DNA from: Kiritimatiellia bacterium
GTDB lineage: Bacteria; Verrucomicrobiota; Kiritimatiellia; JAAZAB01
Reading direction: 5' to 3'
Length of the DNA stretch: 64,000 bases
Assembly: GCA_028718125.1 (NCBI GenBank)
Contig: JAQUMN010000015.1
Coordinates: forward strand, 21,640-85,639
Shown here: piece by piece, positions 9,907 to 18,419 of the stretch
Layout: every line of letters starts with the position of its first letter
Numbering within the stretch: the first letter of the stretch is position 1
The notes under the pieces: generated by a model
Seen by the model: only the letters and a program-made list of their open reading frames with translations
Databases searched by the model: none
What the model was told of the DNA's origin: nothing
Made by a program: the position numbers and the translations under genes

Positions 9907-11145
9907 TTACGGGGCCTTGGCGAGTTCGCCGATCTTCTGATGGACCTCTTCTGCCATCAATACGATTCCGGATGAACTGTTGAAATGAATCCCGTCGCCG
10001 GAGAACAGGCCGGCGTATTGATCGCCGGAAAGTTTCCGGGCCAGGTCAATCAGCGGTGTGTTGGTGTCTGCCGCAACTTTGCGGACAATATCGTTGTATT
10101 CATCGTGCGCACGGATAGCCTCTTCGACCGATGACGTCAGCTTGCGGTGAACGAGTGCGCGGGATAATTTTGCCGCGCGCGGCGACGTCATCAGGATCGG
10201 GATCGCGCCGACGGCGCGGACCTCGGCAACGAACCGCATCAGCGTCTGTTCATATTCCTGCAGCGGCACGCGGACGCCGGACGCATTCTTTTTCTGTACC
10301 AGGCTGCGCTGGCTCGAAAGGGAAAGCAGAAGCTGGCCGAACCGTTTCATGCGCAGTATCCTGTATAATATAGCCCGCCCCGGGCTCACCTCGCGCACCA
10401 TCCGGTTGCTGTCCGGCAGAGGGCTGAGCCAGTGGTCGTTCCAGCCGTACATGATGGCCACAATATCGGGCTTCAGATTGACCGCCTGGAGTTCGAACAG
10501 GCGCAATCCCTGCACGGAGGTGTAGCCGTGCACGGCCATGTTGAATGATTCCCACGTGCCTGCGCCCGGCGGCGCGGCGGCGAGTTTAGCATTCAGGTGG
10601 CCCGAGTAAGGCGGGATCCCCTGCCCCGTTACGGAGTCGCCCATGCAGATCACGCGCATCGTTCCGGGTTTTTTGGCGGGGTCAACCTCGCGATCCAGGA
10701 ACCCCATCCGGTTCACGGTGCGCCCGTTGAATTCAGCGCCCGGCCGGAACCGGAAGAGCAGCAGGGAATCCTCCAGGTAAAGCCCGTCGCTTTGCGTGTC
10801 GGATTCTTTCTGGCCGACAATCACGATCGGCGGCACGTGGGCCTCGTAACCGGCAAGTTTCAGGCACTGTTCCACTCCGAAGAAAAAAAGGAACGTGGCG
10901 GCCAGCGCAAGGGACACTTTCCTGAAAGCGGAATACTCCCAGATGCCGTTGCCGGGGAAATACCTGTGGATCACAACCCGGAGAACCAGAATAACCGGCG
11001 GTACAAGAATTAGCGCTGCGCTCCAGGGGATTACGAGATGAATGGGGCCGAGCGACAGCGTCAATGGCGTCATCAGCCATGCTGCCAGAACGATGATCAG
11101 GGCTGCGAGAAAGGCCAGATCGAGAATATACAGGATAATGCGCAT
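9907..11145 (-). CDS. Membrane-anchored SGNH/GDSL hydrolase
   Basis: About 412 residues from the Met at 11145, seven bases after the stop of the upstream creatininase-like gene; a longer frame would overlap that gene. Three hydrophobic segments lie in the first 110 residues. Then comes an SGNH-fold domain: block I with the nucleophile Ser in CMGDSVTG, block III in GWNDH, and the Asp/His of block V in DGIHFN. Members deacylate or deacetylate glycans, lipids or esters. The membrane anchor suggests action on envelope or extracellular glycans. The stop codon abuts an IS4 remnant, but the catalytic domain is complete. Confidence 0.75.
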   Translation of the reverse strand: MRIILYILDLAFLAALIIVLAAWLMTPLTLSLGPIHLVIPWSAALILVPPVILVLRVVIHRYFPGNGIWEYSAFRKVSLALAATFLFFFGVEQCLKLAGYEAHVPPIVIVGQKESDTQSDGLYLEDSLLLFRFRPGAEFNGRTVNRMGFLDREVDPAKKPGTMRVICMGDSVTGQGIPPYSGHLNAKLAAAPPGAGTWESFNMAVHGYTSVQGLRLFELQAVNLKPDIVAIMYGWNDHWLSPLPDSNRMVREVSPGRAILYRILRMKRFGQLLLSLSSQRSLVQKKNASGVRVPLQEYEQTLMRFVAEVRAVGAIPILMTSPRAAKLSRALVHRKLTSSVEEAIRAHDEYNDIVRKVAADTNTPLIDLARKLSGDQYAGLFSGDGIHFNSSSGIVLMAEEVHQKIGELAKAP

Positions 11146-11152
11146 CTTTGAC

Positions 11153-11986
11153 TTACGCGCGACGCCGCAGGCCAAAGGTTTCGTTGACATCCTGCACCAG
11201 ATCAGACACCGTCTCCTCCGCAACCTGGCGGCCGAGTTTCGGCGTGCTCAGCAAACGCGGGTCGTCATTGGGTGGCATGGCATGGCCGGGACCGGGCTCG
11301 CCATCAAAGCCGCCGCTATCCACGATGCTGTAATCCGTATACTTGAGCTTACGGGACTTTGGCGGCAACTTGGAAAGATCGACCTGACGCGGGCTTTTAT
11401 ACATCATTAGCGCCGTTTCCTTAGCCCCGCCATGGCCCGCCGATTTCGTAAGAGCGGCGCTCTTGGGAAAGGCCAATCCACAGCCGACGGTTACCCCCTT
11501 GACCTTGTGGCTGAATTCGATGGCCAACCTCCGAATGGTTTCAATCTGGTTCACGGCGCCATGGCCGTTGACGACAAAAATGTGCTTGTAGCCGTGCTCG
11601 ATGCAAAGCTCCAGGTGGCCGCGCAGCGCGACGGCAAACACGTCCTCCGGAAAATAGAAGCTCTTATATAGCCCCTTGGCCCGCGGGAAATTCATGCCCA
11701 CCACGTAATCGCTCCGGGCAAACCCCAGGCTTTCAAGCATATCGGGCAACCGCTCGCGCTCCGTGCCCATGAAGAGGGTCGGCATAACCACGCCGCCCAC
11801 GCGGCGGGCCACGGCCAGCGCCGCCCATTCTGCGCCAAACGCGTCCATGCCCAGCGCCAGATGCGGCCCATGCCATTCCAGTGGCGCCACCGGCAGAAAC
11901 ACGAGCGGCAATTTTTTCAATTCTGCGTTGAGCTGGCCGGGCAGCATGAATGCGACGCGAATTTCTTTTTTTGACGTTTTACGCAT
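11153..11986 (-). CDS. Creatininase-family amidohydrolase
   Basis: A 277-residue protein with the metal-binding layout of the creatininase superfamily: PLEWHGPHLALGMDAF (Glu, His and Asp ligands, about residues 36-51), VNGHGAVNQ in the middle, and AGHGGAKETALMM as the second His/Glu site. The family includes creatininase, FAPy deformylase (ArfB) and the mycofactocin protein MftE. The substrate cannot be told here. It is tightly coupled to the SGNH hydrolase downstream, and a GGAGAT ribosome binding site lies just upstream of the ATG. Confidence 0.8.
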   Translation of the reverse strand: MRKTSKKEIRVAFMLPGQLNAELKKLPLVFLPVAPLEWHGPHLALGMDAFGAEWAALAVARRVGGVVMPTLFMGTERERLPDMLESLGFARSDYVVGMNFPRAKGLYKSFYFPEDVFAVALRGHLELCIEHGYKHIFVVNGHGAVNQIETIRRLAIEFSHKVKGVTVGCGLAFPKSAALTKSAGHGGAKETALMMYKSPRQVDLSKLPPKSRKLKYTDYSIVDSGGFDGEPGPGHAMPPNDDPRLLSTPKLGRQVAEETVSDLVQDVNETFGLRRRA

Positions 11987-12088
11987 GGCTGAATCTCCTT
12001 GTGATGTGCATTATCCTATAAAATACTGGAGAGCATTGTGCCATGCTCATGGTTAATTAGATTGCCAAAGGAGGCAAAAAAAACCGAT

Positions 12089-12159
12089 GGATTCCCGATC
12101 AGGTCGGGAATGACGAACGATGCCCATCCATTCTGTCATTCCCGCGAAAGCGGGAATCC
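12089..12159. repeat. Two opposed REP-like hairpins (ATTCCCG type)
   Basis: 12089-12114 and 12135-12159 each form a short hairpin (CCCGATCAGGTCGGG and CCCGCGAAAGCGGG), both flanked by GGATT and GTCAT in opposite orientation. Such elements are dispersed extragenic repeats in many bacteria. They lie in the 371-base gap 11987-12357, which holds no gene and also contains the paired hairpin at 12253-12309. Confidence 0.6.
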
Positions 12160-12252
12160 ACTCCAACCTTCCAAATTCCTTAGCAATTCCTGTAAAATAT
12201 TTTTTCATTCACTTAACATGGTACGGCCACAACCAAATCGGCGCATGGTTAT

Positions 12253-12309
12253 GGAGGACGGCAGGCCTCTGCCGCCGTTGACTGCGGCGACGGAGGCCCG
12301 TCGCCCTCC
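12253..12309. repeat. Paired GC-rich hairpins in inverted orientation
   Basis: The left hairpin is centred on CGGCAGGCCTCTGCCG and the right on GGCGACGGAGGCCCGTCGCC. The outer ends GGAGG/CCTCC pair, so the whole unit can fold as a cruciform. The architecture resembles the element at 32263-32390. Being downstream of the etfA stop, it could also end that transcript, but no T-run is present. Confidence 0.5.
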
Positions 12310-12357
12310 TATCATATTCTCCACAAAAGCGTGTATTATAGGCACTCTGGCCAGCCA

Positions 12358-13575
12358 TCACTTCTTCAGCGCTTTCTTGAATTCGCGGGTGAGAAGCGGA
12401 ACGAGCTTGAAGAGATCGCCAATCAATCCGTAAGTCGCTACGCGGAAGATGGGCGCATCGGGATCCTTGTTGATGGCCACGATGATGTCCGAACTGGACA
12501 TGCCGGCTAAATGCTGGATCTGCCCGCTGATGCCGCAGGCAATGTAGATTTTTGGACAGACCGTCTTGCCGGTCTGGCCGACCTGGTGCGAATAAGGGAT
12601 CCAGCCCGCATCCACCGCAGCGCGCGAGGAGCCGACGCCGGCCCCCAGCACTTCGGCCAGTTCGCGGACAATCGAAAAATTCTCCGGGGCCTGCAGGCCG
12701 CGCCCACCGGACACAATAATGTTGGCTTCCGCGATGTTCATGGTGGTTTCCGCTTCCGGCACGAACTTCACGCGCTGGGCGCGGGATTTCAGCACTTCCG
12801 CCGCAACCTTCTCGATAAGCGTCTCGCCTTTCCGGGAAGCATCCACCAAGGCTTCTTTCATGACCTTGTGACGCACGGTGGCCATTTGCGGCCGGTGCTT
12901 GGGCGTGATGATCGTGGCCATGATATTGCCGCCAAAGGCCGGACGGGTCTGCATCAGGTTCTTTGTCTCCGGATCAATGGCCAGGCCGGTGCAGTCGGCC
13001 GTCAGGCCGGCCCTGACGTTTACGGCCACGCGCGACACCAGCGAGCGCCCGATGGTGGTGGCGCCGCAGAGCATGATGGCGGGCTTGTGCCGCCGAATGA
13101 GATCGATCAGCACGGCGGCATAGGGCTCGTCCTGAAAATAGGCCAGTTCGGGGGCATCCACCACGTAGACCCGGTCGGCCCCGCGCTGGACCAGCTCAGC
13201 CGTCTTATCGCTCATGCCGGAGCCCAGCAGGACCGCGCACAGACTCATGCCCAGCTGATCGGCCAGCTTGCGCCCCTCGCCCAGGAGCTCATAGGTGATG
13301 CTTTGAATCCGTCCGTCCTTCTGCTCGGCAAATATCCAGACATCGCGGTAAGCGCTCAGGTCCGCGACGGCGCCGGCGACGGGCGCGTCCTTCTTGCGCA
13401 TCTCGATGGCCTTGAACTTGCAAACCGGGACACAAGCCCCGCAGAGCGTGCACCTGGTAAGCTCGATGACCGCCAGTTTTTCCTGCATGGCAATCGCGCC
13501 AAAGGGACAGGACTTGATGCAGAGACGGCAGCCGACGCATTTATCCTTCATAACCACAATGGGATCGTTTTCCAT
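12358..13575 (-). CDS. etfA: Electron transfer flavoprotein alpha subunit with N-terminal ferredoxin domain
   Basis: A 405-residue protein. Residues about 10-60 carry two [4Fe-4S] motifs ([12 protein letters not shown] and [12 protein letters not shown]). The ETF alpha domain follows, with the C-terminal FAD-binding region intact ([16 protein letters not shown], then [15 protein letters not shown]). Ferredoxin-fused EtfA proteins are known from anaerobes, where ETF works in electron bifurcation or confurcation with acyl-CoA dehydrogenases or FAD-linked lactate dehydrogenases. No partner dehydrogenase is within this window. It lies downstream of etfB on the same strand with a 222-base gap that contains a 28-bp inverted repeat. 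Confidence 0.9.
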   Translation of the reverse strand: MENDPIVVMKDKCVGCRLCIKSCPFGAIAMQEKLAVIELTRCTLCGACVPVCKFKAIEMRKKDAPVAGAVADLSAYRDVWIFAEQKDGRIQSITYELLGEGRKLADQLGMSLCAVLLGSGMSDKTAELVQRGADRVYVVDAPELAYFQDEPYAAVLIDLIRRHKPAIMLCGATTIGRSLVSRVAVNVRAGLTADCTGLAIDPETKNLMQTRPAFGGNIMATIITPKHRPQMATVRHKVMKEALVDASRKGETLIEKVAAEVLKSRAQRVKFVPEAETTMNIAEANIIVSGGRGLQAPENFSIVRELAEVLGAGVGSSRAAVDAGWIPYSHQVGQTGKTVCPKIYIACGISGQIQHLAGMSSSDIIVAINKDPDAPIFRVATYGLIGDLFKLVPLLTREFKKALKK

Positions 13576-13642
13576 TAATATTCTCCTGGATATACTTAAG
13601 AGCCGATTTCAGAAGTAACCGCAAAGAAATATAAATAAAGAT

Positions 13643-13781
13643 TTGCCCGCGAAACACGCGAAAGGAACGCTAAATATGATCGCTGGGATAATTTCATTCG
13701 CTTCCAACTCGTTTGTTGATCTATCTATTATGTAAAAAAATCTGATCCTGTTCGCGTTCCTTTCGCGTGTTTCGCGGGCAA
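13643..13781. repeat. Perfect 28-bp inverted repeat with 83-base spacer
   Basis: Arms at 13643-13670 and 13754-13781 are perfect reverse complements (starting TTGCCCGCGAAACACGCGAA). The spacer is A/T-rich. It lies between etfB and etfA. The transcript would form a very strong hairpin without a T-run, so it could protect or attenuate rather than terminate. It may also be a miniature mobile repeat. Confidence 0.8.
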
Positions 13782-13797
13782 GGTTTTGTTAGTGCGC

Positions 13798-14592
13798 TTA
13801 CGAAGCCGCGGCAATCACGGCATCCTTAAGTTTTTCGACCAACTGCGGCACGATTTCCTCGGGTTCCCCCTTGAAGATTTGTCCGCCCTGCCTGGCCGGC
13901 GGCGTAAATATTTTGACGACCTTGGTCGGCGACCCGTCGAGGCCCAGGTTCCCTTTTTCGGCCTTGAGATCGTCCGCTTTCCAATGGGTAATCTGCGCCT
14001 TCTTTGCGGCCAGCTTGCCCTTGAGCGAAGGCAGGCGCGGCTCATTGATTTCCTTGACGACCGTCAGCACGCAGGGCACCGGCGCGCGGATGACCTCGGT
14101 GCCTTCTTCCAGGAGCCGCTCGCCAACCACGTGGTCGGCGCTGATTTCCTCGATCTTGCGCACGTAGGTGATTTGCGGCAGGTCAAGGTGGGCGGCAATG
14201 CCGGGTCCCACCTGGGCAGTATCGCCGTCGGAGGCCTGCTTGCCGCACATAATCACGCCGTAATCGCCGATTTTTTTCAAGGCCATGGCAAGCGTATAGC
14301 TGGTGGCCCAGGTGTCACTGCCGGCAAAGGCCCGGTCGGAGACGAGGATGCCGGCATCCACGCCCATGGAAATGGCCTCGCGCAGGGCGTTCTCGGCCTG
14401 GGGCGGGCCCATGGTGATGGCCGTTACTTTGCCGCCCAGTTTCTCCTTCAGGCGGATGCTCTCCTCGATGGCGTACATGTCGAAGGGATTGATGATCGAA
14501 ACGACGCCCTCCCGGATCAGCGTATTGGTCTTGGGATCAATCTTGACGTCCGCCGTATCCGGAACCTGCTTTATACAAACCACGATATGCAT
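13798..14592 (-). CDS. etfB: Electron transfer flavoprotein beta subunit
   Basis: A 264-residue protein of the EtfB/FixA family, normal in length. The N-terminus MHIVVCIKQVPDTADVKI and the nucleotide-binding stretch CGKQASDGDTAQVGPGIAAH are diagnostic. The subunit binds AMP or a second FAD and pairs with EtfA. It is first in a minus-strand pair with the ferredoxin-fused alpha subunit, so the two likely form a bifurcating-type ETF. The start is the first Met after an open upstream frame. Confidence 0.92.
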   Translation of the reverse strand: MHIVVCIKQVPDTADVKIDPKTNTLIREGVVSIINPFDMYAIEESIRLKEKLGGKVTAITMGPPQAENALREAISMGVDAGILVSDRAFAGSDTWATSYTLAMALKKIGDYGVIMCGKQASDGDTAQVGPGIAAHLDLPQITYVRKIEEISADHVVGERLLEEGTEVIRAPVPCVLTVVKEINEPRLPSLKGKLAAKKAQITHWKADDLKAEKGNLGLDGSPTKVVKIFTPPARQGGQIFKGEPEEIVPQLVEKLKDAVIAAAS

Positions 14593-14944
14593 AAGACCTC
14601 GCTTTCTTCAAAAAGGCTGGAGACTGTAGGCTGAAGGCCATGGACCTCAACATCAAACTTGCATTCGGGATATTTTTGCTTCAGAATCTTTACTATGAAA
14701 CGTTGGCCGCGATTGTAACGGTCTTGCCTTGTATTGCAAGCCGTTTTCAGATTATTTCGTGATGGGTCAGATACGTGGGGCCTATGCCAAAATGGCGCGA
14801 CGCAAGGTCGCGCCCTACGACCGCAACCGCAGGGCCTCAGCTTGCTGAGGCCATTGTTTCCCTGACCAGGGTCAACGCCACCCCGCGAGCGGTAATAGCC
14901 GCATGATTGACACCGCCCCATAACATCCTACAATGTGATTCGTT
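14593..14944. other. Divergent intergenic region with two hairpins
   Basis: No gene is seen between etfB (minus) and the sensor kinase (plus). Two GC-rich hairpins occur: 14794-14814 (GGCGCGAC, 5-base loop, GTCGCGCC) and 14833-14852 (GGCCTCAGCTTGCTGAGGCC). Both look like members of the dispersed extragenic hairpin family of this genome. Promoters for both flanking genes must lie here, but I see no clear consensus. Confidence 0.5.
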
Positions 14945-16285
14945 ATGCACAAACCTCCACGCCATACGCCCTTGATCCCGATCGCCGGGCTGGTGATCCT
15001 GCTGATTGCCGGCGTGGCCGTGGTCAATCTCTGGCTGCTCGTCAACCTGTACGAGAGCACGGCGCGCTCGTCCTCGGCGCTATCGGCCATCCAATACGGG
15101 CTGCTGGTGACCCGGTACCTGGAGCAACAGCCGTTTTTCAGCAAAAGCGCCATCGGCAAGGAAAATGCCGGGCAGTTCGGGCAAGTCGTGGATGCCTTGC
15201 AGATGGTGGATCCCGGCTTGGAATATGTATCGGTCAACGAACGGGGTGCCGTTGTCTATCACAAGCAGGCGCGCCTGGCTGCGAAACCGGAAGAATCCGC
15301 CGGCGCCATCACCAACCGGGCGGAACCGGTGAGCGTGGGGCGCAAAAAACTATGGGTCGGCACCAACATGATCCCCGTGATCACGTTCACCCGCACCTTG
15401 CGTTCCGCCGATGGCCGCTCACGCGAATTGCAGGTGGCGTTCAGCAAGAATGTATTTGAGCGCGATCATGCGGGCGCCGCCACGGCCGTGACCACGATGT
15501 TCCATATGTCGCTCCTGACCCTGGTAGTTTCGTTCGGCCTGTGCCTGCTTGTGATCATCGGCCTGGTCCGGCGCGAACTGATCTGGCAGAAACGCCAGCG
15601 CCTGAACGAGCACCTGTCCTTCGCGGGCGCCATGGCCGGCAGTATTATTCATGATTTCCGGAACCCCATGTCGGCCATGCGGCTGGATGCCCAGCTGCTC
15701 CAGAATGAAACCGCCAAGGGCCCCGCCGGCCGCCCCGAGCGGCTGATGGACCTGGCTAACCGCATTACCCAGGCCATTGACCGGATGGACACCCTGCTGG
15801 GCGAGTTCCTGGTCATTTATAACCCGGATTCCGCCATCCGGGAACGATTCGACCTTAACGGCTGCGTGCAGGATTGCATCGAGCTGGTCAAACACCGGTT
15901 TGCCAAAGCCGGGATCAAGGTTGCCCTGGAACTCTCGCCGACGCCGCTCTGCGTCCAGGGCTATCCCGTGCAATTCAAACGGGCGTTGTCAAATGTATTG
16001 AATAACGCCGAGCACTTTTCGCCCGTGGACAGCACGGTAACGGTTCAATCCCGGAAGGAGAATGACCAGGCGATCGTGACCGTCACCGACGAAGGTCCGG
16101 GCATACCCAATGCCGACCGCGGCCGCATTTTTGAAATCTTTTTTTCCCGGCGCCCCGGCGGCACGGGCATCGGCCTGGCCCTGGCCAAAACCGCGTTGGA
16201 AAACTGCGGCGGCACTATTGACGTGGAAACACCGGCCTCCGGCAAAGGCAGTCGGTTCATCATTCGGATCCCGATGCAGACCTGA
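14945..16285 (+). CDS. Sensor histidine kinase (NtrB-like)
   Basis: A 446-residue membrane kinase. TM1 is at about 10-34, a periplasmic sensor region without recognisable domain at about 35-175, and TM2 at about 181-205. The phospho-acceptor is His236 in SIIHDFRNPMSAM. The HATPase domain shows the N-box (LNNAEHFSP), G1 (DEGPGIPN), an F-box (FEIFFSRRPGGTG) and G2 (GIGLALAKTALENCGG). It is probably the partner of the sigma-54 response regulator 588 bases downstream. The unusual separation is discussed in findings. Confidence 0.9.
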   Translation: MHKPPRHTPLIPIAGLVILLIAGVAVVNLWLLVNLYESTARSSSALSAIQYGLLVTRYLEQQPFFSKSAIGKENAGQFGQVVDALQMVDPGLEYVSVNERGAVVYHKQARLAAKPEESAGAITNRAEPVSVGRKKLWVGTNMIPVITFTRTLRSADGRSRELQVAFSKNVFERDHAGAATAVTTMFHMSLLTLVVSFGLCLLVIIGLVRRELIWQKRQRLNEHLSFAGAMAGSIIHDFRNPMSAMRLDAQLLQNETAKGPAGRPERLMDLANRITQAIDRMDTLLGEFLVIYNPDSAIRERFDLNGCVQDCIELVKHRFAKAGIKVALELSPTPLCVQGYPVQFKRALSNVLNNAEHFSPVDSTVTVQSRKENDQAIVTVTDEGPGIPNADRGRIFEIFFSRRPGGTGIGLALAKTALENCGGTIDVETPASGKGSRFIIRIPMQT

Positions 16286-16873
16286 CCAGGATAACCAGCC
16301 TCGTCATCAATGCCACTTCGGTCGTCAATATAGGTCGTGGTTGATGATGGGATAAAGCGGAGCGCGAGCGGGCTAACGACCCCATTGCTTATTCGCAGAC
16401 TAACGTTTCTCTGACCAGCAACAAGCCATGGATCACTTGTTTTTTCTGCCCAAGCGTCATACGATTCATAAATGAGCGATACACTAACTCGCCAGCAACG
16501 CAGTTGAACCATGTCTCAGGTCCGATCACATGACACAAAACCGGAATTAGCAGTTCGTTCGTTGTTGCATAGAATGGGGTATCGGTTCACGTTGCGGAGA
16601 AAGGATCTGCCGGGTAACCCAGACGTGGTGCTGCCACGTCAGTAATAAGGTTAGAGCACAACTGACAAGAAACCGCTTGATAGACAATACGGGCCACGCC
16701 CGTTGAGACCGGCCTGAAGAAACGCGTTTGTATCGGTAAGTATGCTGAAATTGGACTGGAGCGTCAAGATCGAGGATGAATCAGAGTTTAAGTTCAATCC
16801 TGCGGCGTTCCTATGGGACGATAGTGAACTTTATCCTGTAATCCTTCCGTTTTTTTCATTATCTTAATCACCA
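16286..16873. other. 588-base gap between kinase and regulator
   Basis: No convincing gene. A small plus-strand frame (ATG at 16742, about 41 codons, starting MLKLDWSVKIED) ends just before the regulator and could be a tiny protein or a remnant. A minus-strand frame over 16286-16512 reads without stops but shows no recognisable motif. The region may contain decayed insertion material separating a once-contiguous two-component operon. Confidence 0.35.
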
Positions 16874-18223
16874 ATGAGCAAGAAAACCTCAGCCCGAATT
16901 CTGATCATCGAGGACGATCCCGACGGGCGCCGCTCCGTGGCGGAAGCCATGGAAGAAGCCGGCTATGCGGTGACGACCGCCGCCACGGGAGAAACAGGCA
17001 TCCGCCTGTTCCAGGAACAGCCCTTCGATGCCGTACTTTCGGATATCCGGCTCCCGGATATTGACGGCCAGAAAGTCCAGGAACGCCTGAAGGCGATCAA
17101 CGCCGAAGTGCCGGTTCTGCTCATGACGGCCTACGGAACGGTGGCCTCCGCCGTCTCCGCGCTCAAGGCCGGCGCTTACGATTATATCCTCAAGCCGCTT
17201 AATTTGACGGATATTCAGTCCAAGGTGGCGCATGCCATCGAAAACCGGCGTCTGCGCTCGCAGGTATCGTCACTAAAAAAAGCGCTTTACGGCCGCACTA
17301 TTATCGCCGTCTCACCCGGCATGGTCGAACTGCTCCGGCAGGTAAAAACCGTCGCCGCCACCCAGGCCACGGTGCTGATTCTCGGGGAAAGCGGCGTCGG
17401 CAAGGAACTGATTGCCCGCGCCCTGCACGATGGAAGCGCCCGCGCCGATGGGCCGTTTGTAGCCGTCAATTGCGGCGCGTTTTCGGAATCTCTGCTAGAA
17501 TCGGAACTCTTCGGCCATGAAAAAGGCGCATTCACCGGCGCCATCAACCGGCACGAAGGCGCCTTCGAGCGCGCCCGGGGCGGCACGCTGTTCCTGGATG
17601 AAATCGGGATCGCGCCCCCCGCCGTACAGACCAGGCTTCTGCGGGTCCTTGAAGAGCGCGAAATCATGCGCGTCGGCGGAACCCAAATGATTCCAACCGA
17701 TGTGCGCGTGATTTCCGCTTCGAACCGTAACCTGGATGATCTCGTCGCCGAACGCATTTTCCGCCACGACCTGCTCTATCGGCTGCAGGTGGTGACGCTC
17801 TCCGTGCCGCCGTTACGCGAGCGGCAGGAAGATATCCGGCCCCTGGCGGATTTTTTCATCGCCGATGCATGCAATCTGCATGGCCGCCACATTGACCAAA
17901 TCGAGGATGGTTTTTACAAGGTCCTGGAACGCCATCCCTGGAGCGGCAATGTCCGCGAATTGAAAAATGCGGTTGAATCCGCGGTTATCATGGCAACCGC
18001 ATCCCGTCTGACCGCGGCAAGCCTTAACCTGGAGCAACCCGGCGAACGCGCACCCGCAGGAATTGTCATCCTCCCGCAGACGACCCTGGCCGAGATCGAG
18101 CGGCAGGCGCTGCTGCAATCGCTGGAGCGCCACACCGGCAGCCGCAATCTGGCGGCGGAAGAATTGGGACTTTCCACCCGCACCATCCAACGCAAGATCA
18201 AGGAATACGACCTGCCATTTTGA
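16874..18223 (+). CDS. Sigma-54-dependent NtrC-family response regulator
   Basis: A 449-residue protein with the full three-domain layout. The receiver domain has acidic residues near 12-13, phospho-acceptor Asp57 in LSDIRLPD, and Lys in YDYILKPL. The AAA+ domain has Walker A GESGVGKE near 171-178, the sigma-54-contacting loop GAFTGA near 218-223 and Walker B GTLFLDEIG. A Fis-type helix-turn-helix at the C-terminus reads LAAEELGLSTRTIQRKIKEY. It would activate sigma-54 promoters on phosphorylation by the upstream kinase. The sigma-54 promoter and palindrome just downstream of this gene are a plausible direct target. Confidence 0.93.
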   Translation: MSKKTSARILIIEDDPDGRRSVAEAMEEAGYAVTTAATGETGIRLFQEQPFDAVLSDIRLPDIDGQKVQERLKAINAEVPVLLMTAYGTVASAVSALKAGAYDYILKPLNLTDIQSKVAHAIENRRLRSQVSSLKKALYGRTIIAVSPGMVELLRQVKTVAATQATVLILGESGVGKELIARALHDGSARADGPFVAVNCGAFSESLLESELFGHEKGAFTGAINRHEGAFERARGGTLFLDEIGIAPPAVQTRLLRVLEEREIMRVGGTQMIPTDVRVISASNRNLDDLVAERIFRHDLLYRLQVVTLSVPPLRERQEDIRPLADFFIADACNLHGRHIDQIEDGFYKVLERHPWSGNVRELKNAVESAVIMATASRLTAASLNLEQPGERAPAGIVILPQTTLAEIERQALLQSLERHTGSRNLAAEELGLSTRTIQRKIKEYDLPF

Positions 18224-18277
18224 CACAGGCTGCTGTTTCTCTCCTAGCAGTGTGATCGAATTCGATTCGCGGAAGGT

Positions 18278-18308
18278 GACAAAATGTCCGCTCAATGGAC
18301 ATTTTGTC
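18278..18308. promoter_or_regulatory. Perfect 12-bp palindrome, candidate activator binding site
   Basis: GACAAAATGTCC and its exact reverse complement are separated by 7 bases. There is no T-run and no other reason for a terminator here. The centre is about 85 bases upstream of the -24 element of the sigma-54 promoter at 18376, the usual distance for an NtrC-type enhancer. Binding by the adjacent regulator is inference. Confidence 0.6.
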
Positions 18309-18325
18309 GGGTAATTCCATAACAG

Positions 18326-18349
18326 CCACGCCGTCACCGGCGCGGCTAC
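18326..18349. repeat. Copy of a dispersed GCGGCTAC-type repeat
   Basis: The 24 bases CCACGCC(G)TCAC(C)GGCGCGGCTAC match 22 of 24 positions of 30429-30452, inside the Bat fusion gene. It folds as a hairpin with the flanking AGCC. It lies between the palindrome and the sigma-54 promoter. Confidence 0.6.
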
Positions 18350-18375
18350 GATAATGAAATCAAGAACAGGCGGTC

Positions 18376-18392
18376 TTGGCACGATTGGTGCT
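18376..18392 (+). promoter_or_regulatory. Sigma-54 (-24/-12) promoter
   Basis: TTGGCACGATTGGTGCT has the invariant GG (18378-18379), ten bases, then GC (18390-18391), and matches TGGCAC at -24. It is 28 bases upstream of the Hsp20-like start codon. With a sigma-54 activator gene directly upstream, this is a strong candidate. Confidence 0.7.
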
Positions 18393-18419
18393 ATTTATCA
18401 CGAACCTTATTAAAGAGCC

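Noticed and set aside
12089-12159. CRISPR-like array
   Set aside because: Only two opposed hairpins with no regular spacer series. No CRISPR array was found anywhere in the window.
12511-13578. Plus-strand open frame of 355 codons opposite etfA
   Set aside because: The minus strand encodes a clear ETF alpha subunit with Fe-S and FAD motifs. The plus frame is an antisense shadow caused by high GC.
13786-14634. Plus-strand open frame of 282 codons opposite etfB
   Set aside because: Antisense shadow of a canonical EtfB gene.
14571-14921. Minus-strand frame of 116 codons upstream of etfB
   Set aside because: It spans hairpin repeats and overlaps the etfB start; no motifs or ribosome binding site. 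Treated as non-coding.
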